Origin: an uncultured Stomatobaculum sp.
GTDB lineage: Bacteria > Bacillota > Clostridia > Lachnospirales > Lachnospiraceae
Assembly (NCBI RefSeq): GCF_937924975.1
Contig: NZ_CALEYG010000013.1
Location: forward strand, 30,017-94,016
Direction of reading: 5' to 3'
Length of the DNA stretch: 64,000 bases
Position numbers and translations under genes: made by a program. A model generated the notes under the pieces. It was not told where the DNA came from and searched no databases. It saw nothing but the letters and a program-made list of their open reading frames with translations. Shown here piece after piece: positions 34,171 to 43,543 of this stretch (position 1 is the first letter of the stretch; every line of letters starts with the position of its first letter).

Positions 34171-34531
34171 GCTCCATGGATTTAATCAACAGCTCTGCTG
34201 TCGCAAGATTGGTTGCGACCGGAATATTATGAACATCGCAGAGCCTAAGGACATTGCTGACATTGGGCTCGTGCGGTTTCGGCTGCAGCGGGTCGCGAAG
34301 AAAAATCACGAGATCCAGGTCATTGTCCTCAATCTGTGCGCCGAGCTGTTGCTCACCACCCAGGTGTCCGGCGAGATACTTGTGAACCGTGAGGTTGGTG
34401 ACCTCTTCAACGAGGCGTCCCGTTGTCCCGGTTGCAAACAGCGTGTGCTTCGCAAGTATTCCTCGGTAAGCGACACAAAAGTTCTGCATCAACTTCTTTT
34501 TTGCATCATGTGCAATCAATCCGATATTCAT
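34133..34531 (-). CDS. mgsA: Methylglyoxal synthase
   Basis: Converts dihydroxyacetone phosphate to methylglyoxal, a bypass of lower glycolysis. The 132-residue protein has the start MNIGLIAHDAKK, FATGTTG, GGEQQLGAQI and IFLRDPLQPKPHEPD-like elements with catalytic Asp in FLRDP. ATG 34531 is 9 nt after TGAGGA and aligns with the homologous start; an in-frame ATG three codons upstream abuts the ribosome site. It lies within the rodA operon, an arrangement seen in several Firmicutes. Confidence 0.95.
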   Translation of the reverse strand: MNIGLIAHDAKKKLMQNFCVAYRGILAKHTLFATGTTGRLVEEVTNLTVHKYLAGHLGGEQQLGAQIEDNDLDLVIFLRDPLQPKPHEPNVSNVLRLCDVHNIPVATNLATAELLIKSMERGDFEFRNYYRR

Positions 34532-34565
34532 ACTGCTCATTCCTCATTCTTTCTTTGAAAGGTGC

Positions 34566-35735
34566 TCAGCGGTATTGCCCTCCGAACCCAACTCTGCCAC
34601 GCGGCATATCATCCTCCCGGTAGATATCCCGCCGTTGTAGCCCGACATTCAGTACCAGTCCGATCTGCACATAAAAGGCGAGCAGTGAACTGACACCATA
34701 GCTGATAAAAGGAAGCGTAAGCCCCGTATTGGGGAAGATACCCGTTGCCACAGCAATATTGCTGAACCCCTGAAAGGCAATGAGTGTGCCGACACCGGTG
34801 CAGAGAATACGTCCTTCCATGTCGCGCGCTTTACCGGCGAGATAATAGCACTCATAGACCAGAATCGCATAGAGCAATAACACGAGCAGACAACCCACAA
34901 AACCCATTTCTTCTCCGATCACGGCAAAAATGAAATCGGTCTGTTCCTCGGAGAGGAAATTACCGCTCTTCACGGAAGCGAGCGTGTTGTTGTTCAAGCC
35001 CTTGCCGAAGAGCTGCCCGGATCCGATTGCCATGATGGAGTTGTCCTGCTGCCAGTTCGCATCCGCATACTGTGCCGGGTACAGAAAGGCCAGAATGCGG
35101 CGCACCTGATACTCCTTCAGGAAAGGCACCATGCCTCGCTTCAGCAAAAAGACGGTGCTGACGGCAAAGGGCACGGCGACCAGCAGCGCAAGGCCGATCC
35201 AGCGGTAACTGATACCCGCCGCAAACAGCATGGCGGCAATACTGACTGCCACGACGATGGTTGTCGAGAGATCCGGCTCCGAGCTGATGAGTCCGATCGG
35301 AATCATCGCAAAGGCCGCAAACAACAGCAAAAATCGTGGCTGATTGATACTCTCGTAGTTTTTGCCGAGTAGCCAGGAAAAGAACATCGCAACACCGATT
35401 TTTGCAAACTCCGACGGTTGCACCTGTCCCAGTGCCGGCAGGACAATCCACCGCTTTGCACCGTTGACACTCTTACCGAAGAAGCGAACCATGAGGAGCA
35501 GGATTGCGCAGAGCACAAAAACCGGCACCGCATAGCGCAGCAACTTCTGATACGGAACAAAGCAGAGCAACGCGATGACCGCGATGCCCAGGACCATTCC
35601 GGCCGCCTGTCGCCCGACATAGCTCATGTTCTGGTTTGTCGCACTGTTAATCGCCAAAATGCCAATGACATTCAGCGCACAAACTGCAAAAAGCAAGCGG
35701 AAGGAAAATACCCGCAAAAAACGTTTTACATCCAT
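34566..35735 (-). CDS. rodA: RodA, SEDS peptidoglycan glycosyltransferase
   Basis: SEDS-family polymerase of lateral wall peptidoglycan that works with PBP2. The 389-residue protein has about 10 membrane spans. Signatures include a conserved Asp-bearing extracellular loop (SSEPDLSTTIV), GEEMGFVG and GLTLPFISYGVSSLL near the C terminus. ATG 35735 follows GGAGG at a longish distance. It is directly downstream of its PBP2 partner. Confidence 0.95.
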   Translation of the reverse strand: MDVKRFLRVFSFRLLFAVCALNVIGILAINSATNQNMSYVGRQAAGMVLGIAVIALLCFVPYQKLLRYAVPVFVLCAILLLMVRFFGKSVNGAKRWIVLPALGQVQPSEFAKIGVAMFFSWLLGKNYESINQPRFLLLFAAFAMIPIGLISSEPDLSTTIVVAVSIAAMLFAAGISYRWIGLALLVAVPFAVSTVFLLKRGMVPFLKEYQVRRILAFLYPAQYADANWQQDNSIMAIGSGQLFGKGLNNNTLASVKSGNFLSEEQTDFIFAVIGEEMGFVGCLLVLLLYAILVYECYYLAGKARDMEGRILCTGVGTLIAFQGFSNIAVATGIFPNTGLTLPFISYGVSSLLAFYVQIGLVLNVGLQRRDIYREDDMPRGRVGFGGQYR

Positions 35736-35818
35736 TCCGCGCGAGCCTCCTCAAATTCTAACGGAAAAGCCGGAATATTTCCAGTATTTTTATCTAAAAT
35801 GTCGAAATTTTTCAATCT

Positions 35819-38710
35819 TTAATCCTCGATATTGGCATCACTGACACGTTGCGCACCCGCATTCAGGATTTCGTCTACATTGGTATAGCCAAAGCAGAGG
35901 CGGTATACATCCTTTGCGACGGAAGCGGCATTCGCCGAGGTGTAACCGTAGGGAATATTGACCGTGACCGCGAGCTTCGGACTCTCATAGGGGCCGAACG
36001 AGATGAAGAACGCGTGGTTGGCTCTCGTTTTCGACTCCTGTGCCGTACCTGTCTTACCGGCGATATTCACCTCGAAGCCCTTGAAAATACGGCTTGCGGA
36101 ACCCGACTCGACCACGCCGCGAATACCCTGCTGTACGGCATCCCAGTTCTCCGGTTTGACTTCCATGGTGCGGATGACATTCGGATCATAGCTCCGGATT
36201 GCCTCGCCCTGCCAGTCGGTCACACGGTCGAGCACCGAGAGATCAAAGACTGTGCCGCGGTTTGCGAGCGCCGTGACATAACGCGAGAGTTGCACATTGG
36301 CGAACGAGTTGGTACCCTGACCGATGGCCGACCGCTCCGGGCTCTGGTCGGAAATCATGGGGTCGTTCTCGATAATTTCGACGCCGGACTTCTGGTCCAG
36401 ACCGAACATGGTCGCGTATTTATTGAGACGCGCAATGCCGAGCGCGGGGTCGTACTCACCCTGCGGGTTCGTCGCGAGGCGATGTCCGAGGTCCGCAAAG
36501 AAGACGTTACAGGAATTCCGGATACCGGCAACGATGTTCTGGACGCCGTGGCGACCCGGATAAATCCAGCAGCGCAGCGGCGGCGTAATCGCATCGTAAA
36601 TACCCGTACAGTTGACGGTGTCATTCAGTCCGACGACATTTTCCTCGAGTGCGGCAATCGCGGTAATCGGCTTAAAGGTAGAACCCGGCGCCTTTCTGGC
36701 CTGTGTCGCATTGTTATAGAGCGGCAGAGATTCATCCTTGACCAGCCGGTTATAGTATTTCGCATCCATCGTATTCGTGAGGCGATTGTTATCATAGCCG
36801 GGATACGACACCAGCGCTTTTACCTTGCCCGTCGTCACATCGGTCACGACACAGCCGGCCGTACAGGGATCGAGCGCGAGTTGCGCCGGTGTGATTTTGA
36901 GCTCCGAGACCAGACGGACAAAAAAGCTGTAGGCATAGGCCGGACCGCCGGCAGCGAGCTCCGCCTGGGCCGCGGGATCCGGTTCCAGCACACCCTGGTC
37001 ATAGAGCGCGAGGCAGAGTTCCCTGCCGCCGACCAGATTATTCCGTATCATGTACTGGCAGAGCAGCTTTTCAAAGTCCGGATCGGTCTTCAGCGACTCG
37101 AGCGAAGAATTGACGAGCGCCTCATACACCTCTTCCGCTCCCGCGTACTTTTTAATGCCTTTGATTGCGGTGGTATTGACCCAGCCGTCCTTGATGCCAT
37201 CCTGCAGGAACTCGCGCAGCGAGATGGAATCCGCCTTCCAGCGCGCATAGTAGTCCTTGTTGCTGTCTATCTTCTCCTTGGAGATGACACCGCTGTCCGC
37301 GGCAGTCAGACTCGTGTACATGAAATAGAGAAAGGCGCGCTGATCGTTCGGAAGCTCCGCCATGTTGAGCGGCGATGCGTTCATGAGTTGCTCCCGCATC
37401 GCGGCGAGCGAACTCTCGCTGTACGCACTGAGACGCTCCGCAATGTAGCGCTCTGTCTCGCTCGCGGAATCCCCCTTCATGTGATCCAGCGAAAGTACAT
37501 TGTTCCCGATTAGCTGATAATAGGCGTCTTTGACCGGAATGAGGCGCGCGGTCGAGTCCGTCGTCTCCGTGTTCGGATTGTCCTCATTGACCAGTTTTGC
37601 CGCGACAATACCTGCGAGGTGCTGCTCCAGCTGGTGGTAGATGCCGACCTGCAGATCGCGGTCAATCGAGAGGTAGACATCGTTGCCGGCGACGGGCTCC
37701 GTCTCGCTCTCGACTTCCATCACATGGCCCACATTGTCGACATACATGGTGCGGGATCCCTTTTTGCCGTGCAAATCCTGCTCCATGTACTCTTCGATGC
37801 CCGTGCGGCCTATGGTATCGCTGAGCGTATAGTCCGGATTCTTTTCGCGCAGTTCCTTTAGCTGCTCGTCCGGCATCTTGCCGACATAGCCGATCAGCGA
37901 AGAAAACGGCACCGCGTCGTTATAGACGCGCTCGGTCGTCTGCTCACAGTTGACGCCGAGCAGTTTCGCCTGGTTCTCGAGGATATCGACTCTCGTCTCA
38001 TCCTTGACGTGCGTCACCACCGTTGTGCTCTCATAGCTTCGATAGGCCGTGAGACCTATGGTGTAGCGGATATTCACGAGTTCCAGTTTCTCCAGATTGC
38101 TGAGCGTGACCGGTTTGCCCTCCTCATCGGTCAGAAGGTTCAGTTTGTAGCTCAGGAAGCGCTTGTTCAAAAGTTCTTCGGCTGAAATTTCGGACGGATA
38201 CTTGCCCCCGTCCCCCGTCAGTTCGCTCACACGCTTTAAACCGTAAAAGTCACGGAGAAAGCGTTTCCGCGCCTCCTCATTGACACTCGTGTAGTAGAAC
38301 TCATTGTTCTCATTCAGCCCGATTTCGAGACGGCCCGTCACGGTCTCACCGTGCGCATTCAGAATCTGAATCAGACGATAATACATCTGATTCCGCTGCA
38401 GGGCCTTCCGGTACTCGCCGCTGTCTTTGATGGTCACATTGTACGAAAGGCGGTTATAGGCGAGCAGCTTGCCGTTCGCATCGAAGATATTGCCGCGCGT
38501 CGCGGGAATCGCGACAGTCTTCTCCGTCTTTTGCAGATAGTTTTTCTGATAGGACTCTCCATTGATAATCTGCAAATGATAGAGCCGGAAGATCATGATG
38601 CAGAGCAGGCCCATGTAGCCGAAGCCGAGCAGAACAAGGCGCGAGGCCTTGAAGTTCTGCTGCAGCCGCTCAAAACGATCCCGCAAAAATTCCAGAAAAT
38701 CTCTCAGCAC
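35819..38710 (-). CDS. mrdA: Penicillin-binding protein 2 with large insertion
   Basis: Class B transpeptidase of the elongasome, 963 residues. One N-terminal span (about 24-46), a pedestal domain, and the transpeptidase domain with STFK (Ser677), SCN (733-735) and KTG (886-888). Residues about 375-612 form an additional, mostly helical-looking segment between the pedestal (HLAGIV) and the transpeptidase start (AGCVVTDVTTGKVKALVSYPGYD); E. coli PBP2 is 633 residues. Start is GTG 38710 after GAGGAGA. RodA follows and mreCD precede, so it is the RodA partner. Confidence 0.95.
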   Translation of the reverse strand: MLRDFLEFLRDRFERLQQNFKASRLVLLGFGYMGLLCIMIFRLYHLQIINGESYQKNYLQKTEKTVAIPATRGNIFDANGKLLAYNRLSYNVTIKDSGEYRKALQRNQMYYRLIQILNAHGETVTGRLEIGLNENNEFYYTSVNEEARKRFLRDFYGLKRVSELTGDGGKYPSEISAEELLNKRFLSYKLNLLTDEEGKPVTLSNLEKLELVNIRYTIGLTAYRSYESTTVVTHVKDETRVDILENQAKLLGVNCEQTTERVYNDAVPFSSLIGYVGKMPDEQLKELREKNPDYTLSDTIGRTGIEEYMEQDLHGKKGSRTMYVDNVGHVMEVESETEPVAGNDVYLSIDRDLQVGIYHQLEQHLAGIVAAKLVNEDNPNTETTDSTARLIPVKDAYYQLIGNNVLSLDHMKGDSASETERYIAERLSAYSESSLAAMREQLMNASPLNMAELPNDQRAFLYFMYTSLTAADSGVISKEKIDSNKDYYARWKADSISLREFLQDGIKDGWVNTTAIKGIKKYAGAEEVYEALVNSSLESLKTDPDFEKLLCQYMIRNNLVGGRELCLALYDQGVLEPDPAAQAELAAGGPAYAYSFFVRLVSELKITPAQLALDPCTAGCVVTDVTTGKVKALVSYPGYDNNRLTNTMDAKYYNRLVKDESLPLYNNATQARKAPGSTFKPITAIAALEENVVGLNDTVNCTGIYDAITPPLRCWIYPGRHGVQNIVAGIRNSCNVFFADLGHRLATNPQGEYDPALGIARLNKYATMFGLDQKSGVEIIENDPMISDQSPERSAIGQGTNSFANVQLSRYVTALANRGTVFDLSVLDRVTDWQGEAIRSYDPNVIRTMEVKPENWDAVQQGIRGVVESGSASRIFKGFEVNIAGKTGTAQESKTRANHAFFISFGPYESPKLAVTVNIPYGYTSANAASVAKDVYRLCFGYTNVDEILNAGAQRVSDANIED

Positions 38711-38720
38711 TGATTTCTCC

Positions 38721-39233
38721 TCAGGTCGTTGCTCTTCTCTGATCCAGGAACTCCAACTTCCGGTTGTACCAGAGGAAGAAGCGGTAGATGATCAGCGTAA
38801 ACAACAGTGAAATGATAATCTCGGGGAAGATGATGGTCCGAAAGTAAAACGGAAAATCAAGCTTGCCGCGAATTACAAAACGGAAGACATAAATATAAAG
38901 ATTATACAGAAACTCATTGACGGTACAGAGCAGGAGCGGCAGGGTGATATAGCTCTCATAGTAATACTTCGAGAGCGAGCCGTTTAAAAACCCGATCCAG
39001 ACAAAGAAAAGCGTGAAAAAGCCGAACGCACCGGAATGGAACAGATCCACCAACAGTCCCGCCGCGAGCCCGTAGAACATGCCTGCCCGCTGCCCGTAGA
39101 TAAAGGCATAGGCAAAGGTAAAGATCAAAATCAGATTGGGCGTCGCCGAGAGAAAGGGAATGAACGGAAAAATACAACTCTGCAGCGCAAAAGCCGCAAT
39201 CAGCACAAGGAGGTTTAAAAGTGTGCGTTTCAT
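38721..39233 (-). CDS. mreD: Rod shape-determining protein MreD
   Basis: A 170-residue integral membrane protein with five to six hydrophobic segments, the expected size for MreD. It couples MreC to the elongation machinery. The motif PNLILIFTFAYAFIYG is family-like. The ATG follows GAGGAGGG, 10 nt after mreC. Confidence 0.92.
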   Translation of the reverse strand: MKRTLLNLLVLIAAFALQSCIFPFIPFLSATPNLILIFTFAYAFIYGQRAGMFYGLAAGLLVDLFHSGAFGFFTLFFVWIGFLNGSLSKYYYESYITLPLLLCTVNEFLYNLYIYVFRFVIRGKLDFPFYFRTIIFPEIIISLLFTLIIYRFFLWYNRKLEFLDQRRATT

Positions 39234-39243
39234 CCTACCCTCC

Positions 39244-40551
39244 TCACGGATTTTTCGGCAGACTCTCTACGGTCTGCGCCGGCTCGGTTTGCGCGGCCTG
39301 AGTTTCGGGCGGCTGTGTGGCCTGGGTCTCCCGGCGCGGCGCTTCGGTCTCCTGCCGCCTTCTCTCCGTCGAAGCCTCGGTCTCTCGCCGACGGGTCTCG
39401 CGCGCTTCGGTCTGCCGCTCGGTCTGCCGTCTGGCAGCCGTCGTCTCGCGCTGCATAGCTGCGGTGGTCCTGGCGGCTGCCGTCGTGCTGCGCGCCGTAG
39501 TCTCTGCGGCGGCTGTGCTCGTCTCGGGTGCCGCGGTACTGCTCTCTGCCGCGCTGCTCTCTATGGCACTGCTCTCCGCGGCAGCGCTCTCTGCCGTACT
39601 CTCCCCGGCAGTCGTATCCGCTTCCGAGGCGCCGCTCTCCTCCGAAGCTATCGTCTCCGGCGCAGTCAGACTGTCCGCATCCGGCAAGGTGGTGCGCGGC
39701 GTCTCAAAGGAGCCGTCCTCCCGCATCTCCGACTTCAAATCGAGTACGACCAGCACATCCTGAATGGTCTCGAAATCGGCGACCGGTACCAGGGTGCCGC
39801 TCCGGGTCAGACGATCCGGGTCTGTCTTCAGGTCGCCGACATAGCCGATCAGAATGCCCGGCAGGAATTTGGAACTCACGGTGCTCGTCACAATCGCATC
39901 GCCGTCCTTGATATCCGCCGTATCGGTGATATCGCTGAGTTTCAACTTGCCCGAGGCATAAAGCTGCAGGCTGCCCGAGACAATGCAGGTGTCGTTTGAC
40001 TGTATCGCCATGGCGCTGACGCGGCTCACATCGTCAATGATGGAGCGCACCGTCGCGTAGTTGTCGCCGACATCCGTCACAATGCCGATGAGTCCGCCGT
40101 CTCCGACCACGTTCATGTCAGGCTTGATGCCGTCGCGCGCGCCCTTGTCAATGCGGAACACATGGAACCAGTTGCCGGTGTCCTTTGCTATGACGCGGGC
40201 CCCCGTCATGCGGTACTGCCCGTAGGTCTGATTCAGCTCATAGAGCGCGCGCAGACGGCGCAGCTCATAGCTGTCGCTCTGCAGGCGCGTATTCTCCATC
40301 GTGAGAGAAGCGACCTGCTTGCGGAGGGCCTCGTTGTCCGAGAGTGCCGTCCGCATCCGTTCCTGGTTCTTGAAATTCGTATAGACCGCGCTGCCCACGC
40401 GGTTCACACCGGTCTGCACCGGCATGAGCAGGTAGCCGACCGCTGTCCGGAGCGGACGCAACTGCTCGTTTTTGATTGTCGTAAGTCCTATCATGCCGAC
40501 GCAGGATACGCTGAGCACAATGAGAACCAGGCGGTTATTCGATATTTTCAC
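39244..40551 (-). CDS. mreC: MreC with long low-complexity C-terminal tail
   Basis: A 435-residue MreC, the bitopic organiser of the elongasome. The N-terminal span (about 6-26), coiled coil (about 60-110) and double beta-barrel domain (about 115-275) are as usual. Residues about 285-435 are a Ser/Thr/Ala/Glu then Arg/Glu/Thr-rich tail with repeated ETxA-type words; standard MreC lacks it. I chose GTG 40551, which overlaps the radC stop (GTGA) and is 11 nt after AAGGAG; a GTG at 40563 abuts the ribosome site. Confidence 0.93.
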   Translation of the reverse strand: MKISNNRLVLIVLSVSCVGMIGLTTIKNEQLRPLRTAVGYLLMPVQTGVNRVGSAVYTNFKNQERMRTALSDNEALRKQVASLTMENTRLQSDSYELRRLRALYELNQTYGQYRMTGARVIAKDTGNWFHVFRIDKGARDGIKPDMNVVGDGGLIGIVTDVGDNYATVRSIIDDVSRVSAMAIQSNDTCIVSGSLQLYASGKLKLSDITDTADIKDGDAIVTSTVSSKFLPGILIGYVGDLKTDPDRLTRSGTLVPVADFETIQDVLVVLDLKSEMREDGSFETPRTTLPDADSLTAPETIASEESGASEADTTAGESTAESAAAESSAIESSAAESSTAAPETSTAAAETTARSTTAAARTTAAMQRETTAARRQTERQTEARETRRRETEASTERRRQETEAPRRETQATQPPETQAAQTEPAQTVESLPKNP

Positions 40552-41240
40552 AATAGACCCCACTCCTTAAAACTGTAGTAGGCATTATCTCCGATGACAA
40601 TATGGTCTTCCAGCGGAATGCCGATGAGACGCGCCGCTTCCTGTATTTCGGCAGTGACTTTCTGATCGTCCTTGCTCGGGCGCGGATCACCGCTCGGATG
40701 GTTGTGAATCAGAATCATACGAACGGCGCGTGCGCGGAGCGCCGCAATCATGAGCTCCCGCACGGATACCACCGAGGAATCGACCGAGCCGCGACTTAAC
40801 AGACGGTCACAGATCAGCCGCAATTTGGTGTCGAGAAAGGCGGCATGGAGCTCCTCCTGTTCGAGATGGCGGAGGGCCTCCATGTAGTAACGCGCGCAAA
40901 TCGAAGGGTCGGCGAACGCGGCAGTCAGATTCTTCGCCGCTTCCCGCCGCCAGATGCGCTTCGAGAGTTCACCGATTGCGACGAGCTGCAAAGCCTTTGC
41001 CTCGCCGACGCCGCGAATCCGCATATAGTCCTGCATGCTGTTGTGCAGGAGTCCCAGCAAGCCCTCGCGGCGTGGCTCTAAATCAAGCACCAGAGCCGAG
41101 AGTTCCGTGACATCCTGTCCGCTGCAGCCGCTGCGGAGCAGCAGTGCCAAAAGCTCCTGGTCATCCAGGCTCGCAATGCCGAGACGCCGCGCCTTCTCCG
41201 CAGGTCTTTCCTCCGGCAGAATATCTCTCAACTTTCTCAT
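40548..41240 (-). CDS. radC: RadC/YsxA JAB-domain protein
   Basis: A 230-residue RadC-family protein with a helix-hairpin-helix region (about 30-90; MRIRGVGEAKALQL) and a JAB metalloprotease-like domain (HNHPSGDPRPSKDD ligands). Its precise role is unsettled despite the repair name. It heads the elongation operon. In Bacillus radC is next to mreB; here mreC follows directly and mreB is missing. The ATG follows GGGAGGA. Confidence 0.95.
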   Translation of the reverse strand: MRKLRDILPEERPAEKARRLGIASLDDQELLALLLRSGCSGQDVTELSALVLDLEPRREGLLGLLHNSMQDYMRIRGVGEAKALQLVAIGELSKRIWRREAAKNLTAAFADPSICARYYMEALRHLEQEELHAAFLDTKLRLICDRLLSRGSVDSSVVSVRELMIAALRARAVRMILIHNHPSGDPRPSKDDQKVTAEIQEAARLIGIPLEDHIVIGDNAYYSFKEWGLL

Positions 41241-41287
41241 TTGTTTTCCTCCCGAGCTCTCCAGGCACAGCGAGGAAATACAAGTCT

Positions 41288-41296
41288 ATTATAGCA
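41288..41296 (-). promoter_or_regulatory. Extended -10 promoter of radC-mreC operon
   Basis: Read on the minus strand the sequence is TGC-TATAAT, a perfect -10 with an extended TGn element. No -35 is apparent at 16-18 bp, as is common for extended -10 promoters. It lies in the 60-bp gap before radC. Confidence 0.75.
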
Positions 41297-41300
41297 CAGT

Positions 41301-42593
41301 TTATACGAGTCCGGCGTCCGCGAGCTTCTGGAGCGACATCAGGACGCCGATTTTCGCATGCGCATAGGTGAGACCGCCCTGGAAATACGCGGTATACGGC
41401 GGACGCATGGGGCCGTCTGCCGAGAGTTCGATCGACGCGCCCGAGACAAAAGTTCCGGCCGCCATAATGACCGGTTCCTCATAGCCAGGCATGTCCCAGG
41501 CCTCCGGTTTCACGAAACTGTCGACCGGAGACGCTGCCTGAATGCCGATACAGAAGGCAGAGAGCGCTTCGGGGGACTTTAAGTCGACCGACTGGATGAT
41601 GTCATGCCGAAGTTCCTCTGCGCGCGGATTGACCGGGAAGCCGAGATTCTGATAAAGCTGCGCCGCAAAAATGGCTCCCTTTTCGGCAGAAGCCGTCACG
41701 GTCGGAGCGAGAAAAAGCCCCTGGAAAAACTGTCTGGTGACGCCGAGCGAGGCCCCGAGTTCCTTGCCGAGCCCCGGCGCCGTCAAGCGGTAGGCCGCAT
41801 TTTCAATCAGCTCCCGCTTGCCTGCGATATAGCCGCCGATCGGCGCGAGACCGCCGCCCGGATTCTTGATGAGGGAGCCCACCAGCAAATCCGCACCGAA
41901 TTCGCTGGGCTCTCGCCGCTCCACGAACTCGCCGTAGCAGTTGTCGACCATGCAGATCACATCCGGTTTCACCGACTTGACAAAACGGATTAACTCCGCA
42001 ATCTCCGCGACCGAAAGTGTTTTTCTGGCCGCGTAGCCCTTGGATCGCTGAATCTCGACCAGTCTGGTTTTCTCGTTGATGCTGTCCCGAATCGCATCAA
42101 AGTCAAAACTTCCGTCCTCTTTTAAGTCCGCCTGACGATAGCTCACGCCGTACTCTCGGAGACTTCCGCGCTGCGGGCGTATGCCGATGACCTCATCAAG
42201 CGTATCGTAGGGCTTACCGACCGGCGAAAGGATTTCATCACCCGGGCGGAGATTGCCGAAGAGTGCGACCGTCAGCGCATGCGTGCCGCTGACAAGCTGC
42301 GCTCTGACCAGGGCGTCCTCCGTCCCGAAGACCGAGGCGTAGACCGCCTCAAGCGCATCCCGCCCGATGTCGTTGTAGCCGTAGCCCGTGCTCGGCGAGA
42401 GGTGTGCTTCGCCGATGCGGTGCTCGCGGAGTGCGTTCAGCACTTTCATCTGGTTGTATTCCGCAATTGCATCAATTTCCGCAAACCGCGCCTTGCACTG
42501 CGCCTCCGCTGCCTCTCCGAGCGCTAACACGCGTTCGGACAGCCCCGCCGCGCGGTACATATCCAGTAAACTCTCGTCCAATCCTGCACTCAT
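41301..42593 (-). CDS. Methionine gamma-lyase/aluminium-resistance family PLP protein
   Basis: A 430-residue PLP-dependent fold-type I enzyme of the family often called aluminium resistance protein or methionine gamma-lyase-like. Typical stretches are STGYGYNDIGRDALE, VSGTHALTVALFGNLRPGDE and GSLIKNPGGGLAPIGGYIAGK, the last with the likely PLP Lys. ATG 42593 overlaps the miaA stop (ATGA); a longer in-frame upstream extension lies within miaA and is unlikely. Linkage to miaA is conserved in Clostridia. Actual substrate unknown. Confidence 0.92.
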   Translation of the reverse strand: MSAGLDESLLDMYRAAGLSERVLALGEAAEAQCKARFAEIDAIAEYNQMKVLNALREHRIGEAHLSPSTGYGYNDIGRDALEAVYASVFGTEDALVRAQLVSGTHALTVALFGNLRPGDEILSPVGKPYDTLDEVIGIRPQRGSLREYGVSYRQADLKEDGSFDFDAIRDSINEKTRLVEIQRSKGYAARKTLSVAEIAELIRFVKSVKPDVICMVDNCYGEFVERREPSEFGADLLVGSLIKNPGGGLAPIGGYIAGKRELIENAAYRLTAPGLGKELGASLGVTRQFFQGLFLAPTVTASAEKGAIFAAQLYQNLGFPVNPRAEELRHDIIQSVDLKSPEALSAFCIGIQAASPVDSFVKPEAWDMPGYEEPVIMAAGTFVSGASIELSADGPMRPPYTAYFQGGLTYAHAKIGVLMSLQKLADAGLV

Positions 42594-43543
42594 CTCGTCT
42601 CTTCCCTTCTCTTTTCCACGCGGCGAAGCATCTCCGCTGCGATGGCCTGCTCCGAGGCATAGTCTTCCCGGAGAAACCACTCCGCATCCCGCTCCCTGCG
42701 AAACCAGGTGAGCTGACGCTTGGCAAAATGCCTGGTATCCAGCTTGACGCGCTCTTTGCAACGCAAAAGATCCGCTTTGCCGTCCAGATAGTCAAATAAC
42801 TCATGGTAGCCTATGCCCTGCATCGATGTCGCCGTCCGCGGCACCCCGCGCGCCGCGAGCGAACGCACTTCCTCGACCAGTCCCGCCCGAAACATGGCCT
42901 CTACCCGCGCATCGATGCGCCGGTAGAGACTCTGTCTCTCCATATTCAGCACAAAGTAAGAGAGTTCATAGGGGGACTGCCGCTCTCTCGCCTCTGCATT
43001 GTGGCGGGAAATCCGCTCGCCGCTGCTGAGGAAATATTCGAGGGCGCGAAGCACTCTCTTCTCATTGTTCGGATGAATTTGCGCCGCGGCGTCCGGATCG
43101 ACTGCCGAAAGTTCCGCGTAGAGCGACGCAATCCCCTCGCGCGCCCTTCGCTCCGTCAGCGCCGCATGTACGGCCTCATCCCGACTCTCCTCGGAAAAAG
43201 GAACCTCATAGAGCACGGTCTGCAGATAAAAGCCGGTGCCGCCGACCAGAATCGGCACCTTGCCGCGCGCCTGTATCTCTTCGATGGCCTGCTTTGCGAG
43301 TTTCTGAAAGCGCATTGCGTCGAAATTCTCCTCCGGCTCCAGAATATCGATCAGGTGATGCGGCACGCCCTGCATCTCCGCCGCCGTGATTTTTGCGGTT
43401 CCGATGTCCATGTGCCGATACACCTGCATGGAGTCGGCGGAGATAATTTCTCCGTCGAGCGCTTTTGCGAGTGCCAGCGAGAGCGCGGTTTTGCCGACCG
43501 CCGTGGGCCCCGTGAGCGCAATCAGCGTCTGTTTTTCACACAA
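42590..43543 (-). CDS. miaA: tRNA dimethylallyltransferase MiaA
   Basis: Adds the dimethylallyl group to A37 of tRNAs reading U-initial codons. The 317-residue protein shows the P-loop GPTAVGKT, the catalytic DSMQVYR and DIGTAK motifs. It starts at TTG 43543 within the end of mutL (8-nt overlap). With miaB further upstream on the same transcript, both steps of ms2i6A37 synthesis are encoded together. Confidence 0.96.
   Translation of the reverse strand: MCEKQTLIALTGPTAVGKTALSLALAKALDGEIISADSMQVYRHMDIGTAKITAAEMQGVPHHLIDILEPEENFDAMRFQKLAKQAIEEIQARGKVPILVGGTGFYLQTVLYEVPFSEESRDEAVHAALTERRAREGIASLYAELSAVDPDAAAQIHPNNEKRVLRALEYFLSSGERISRHNAEARERQSPYELSYFVLNMERQSLYRRIDARVEAMFRAGLVEEVRSLAARGVPRTATSMQGIGYHELFDYLDGKADLLRCKERVKLDTRHFAKRQLTWFRRERDAEWFLREDYASEQAIAAEMLRRVEKRREETR

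Noticed and set aside
35849..37513. A 554-codon open frame on the plus strand opposite PBP2
   Set aside because: It is the antisense shadow of a confident PBP2 gene, has no ribosome site or recognisable domain, and arises from GC-rich codon bias.
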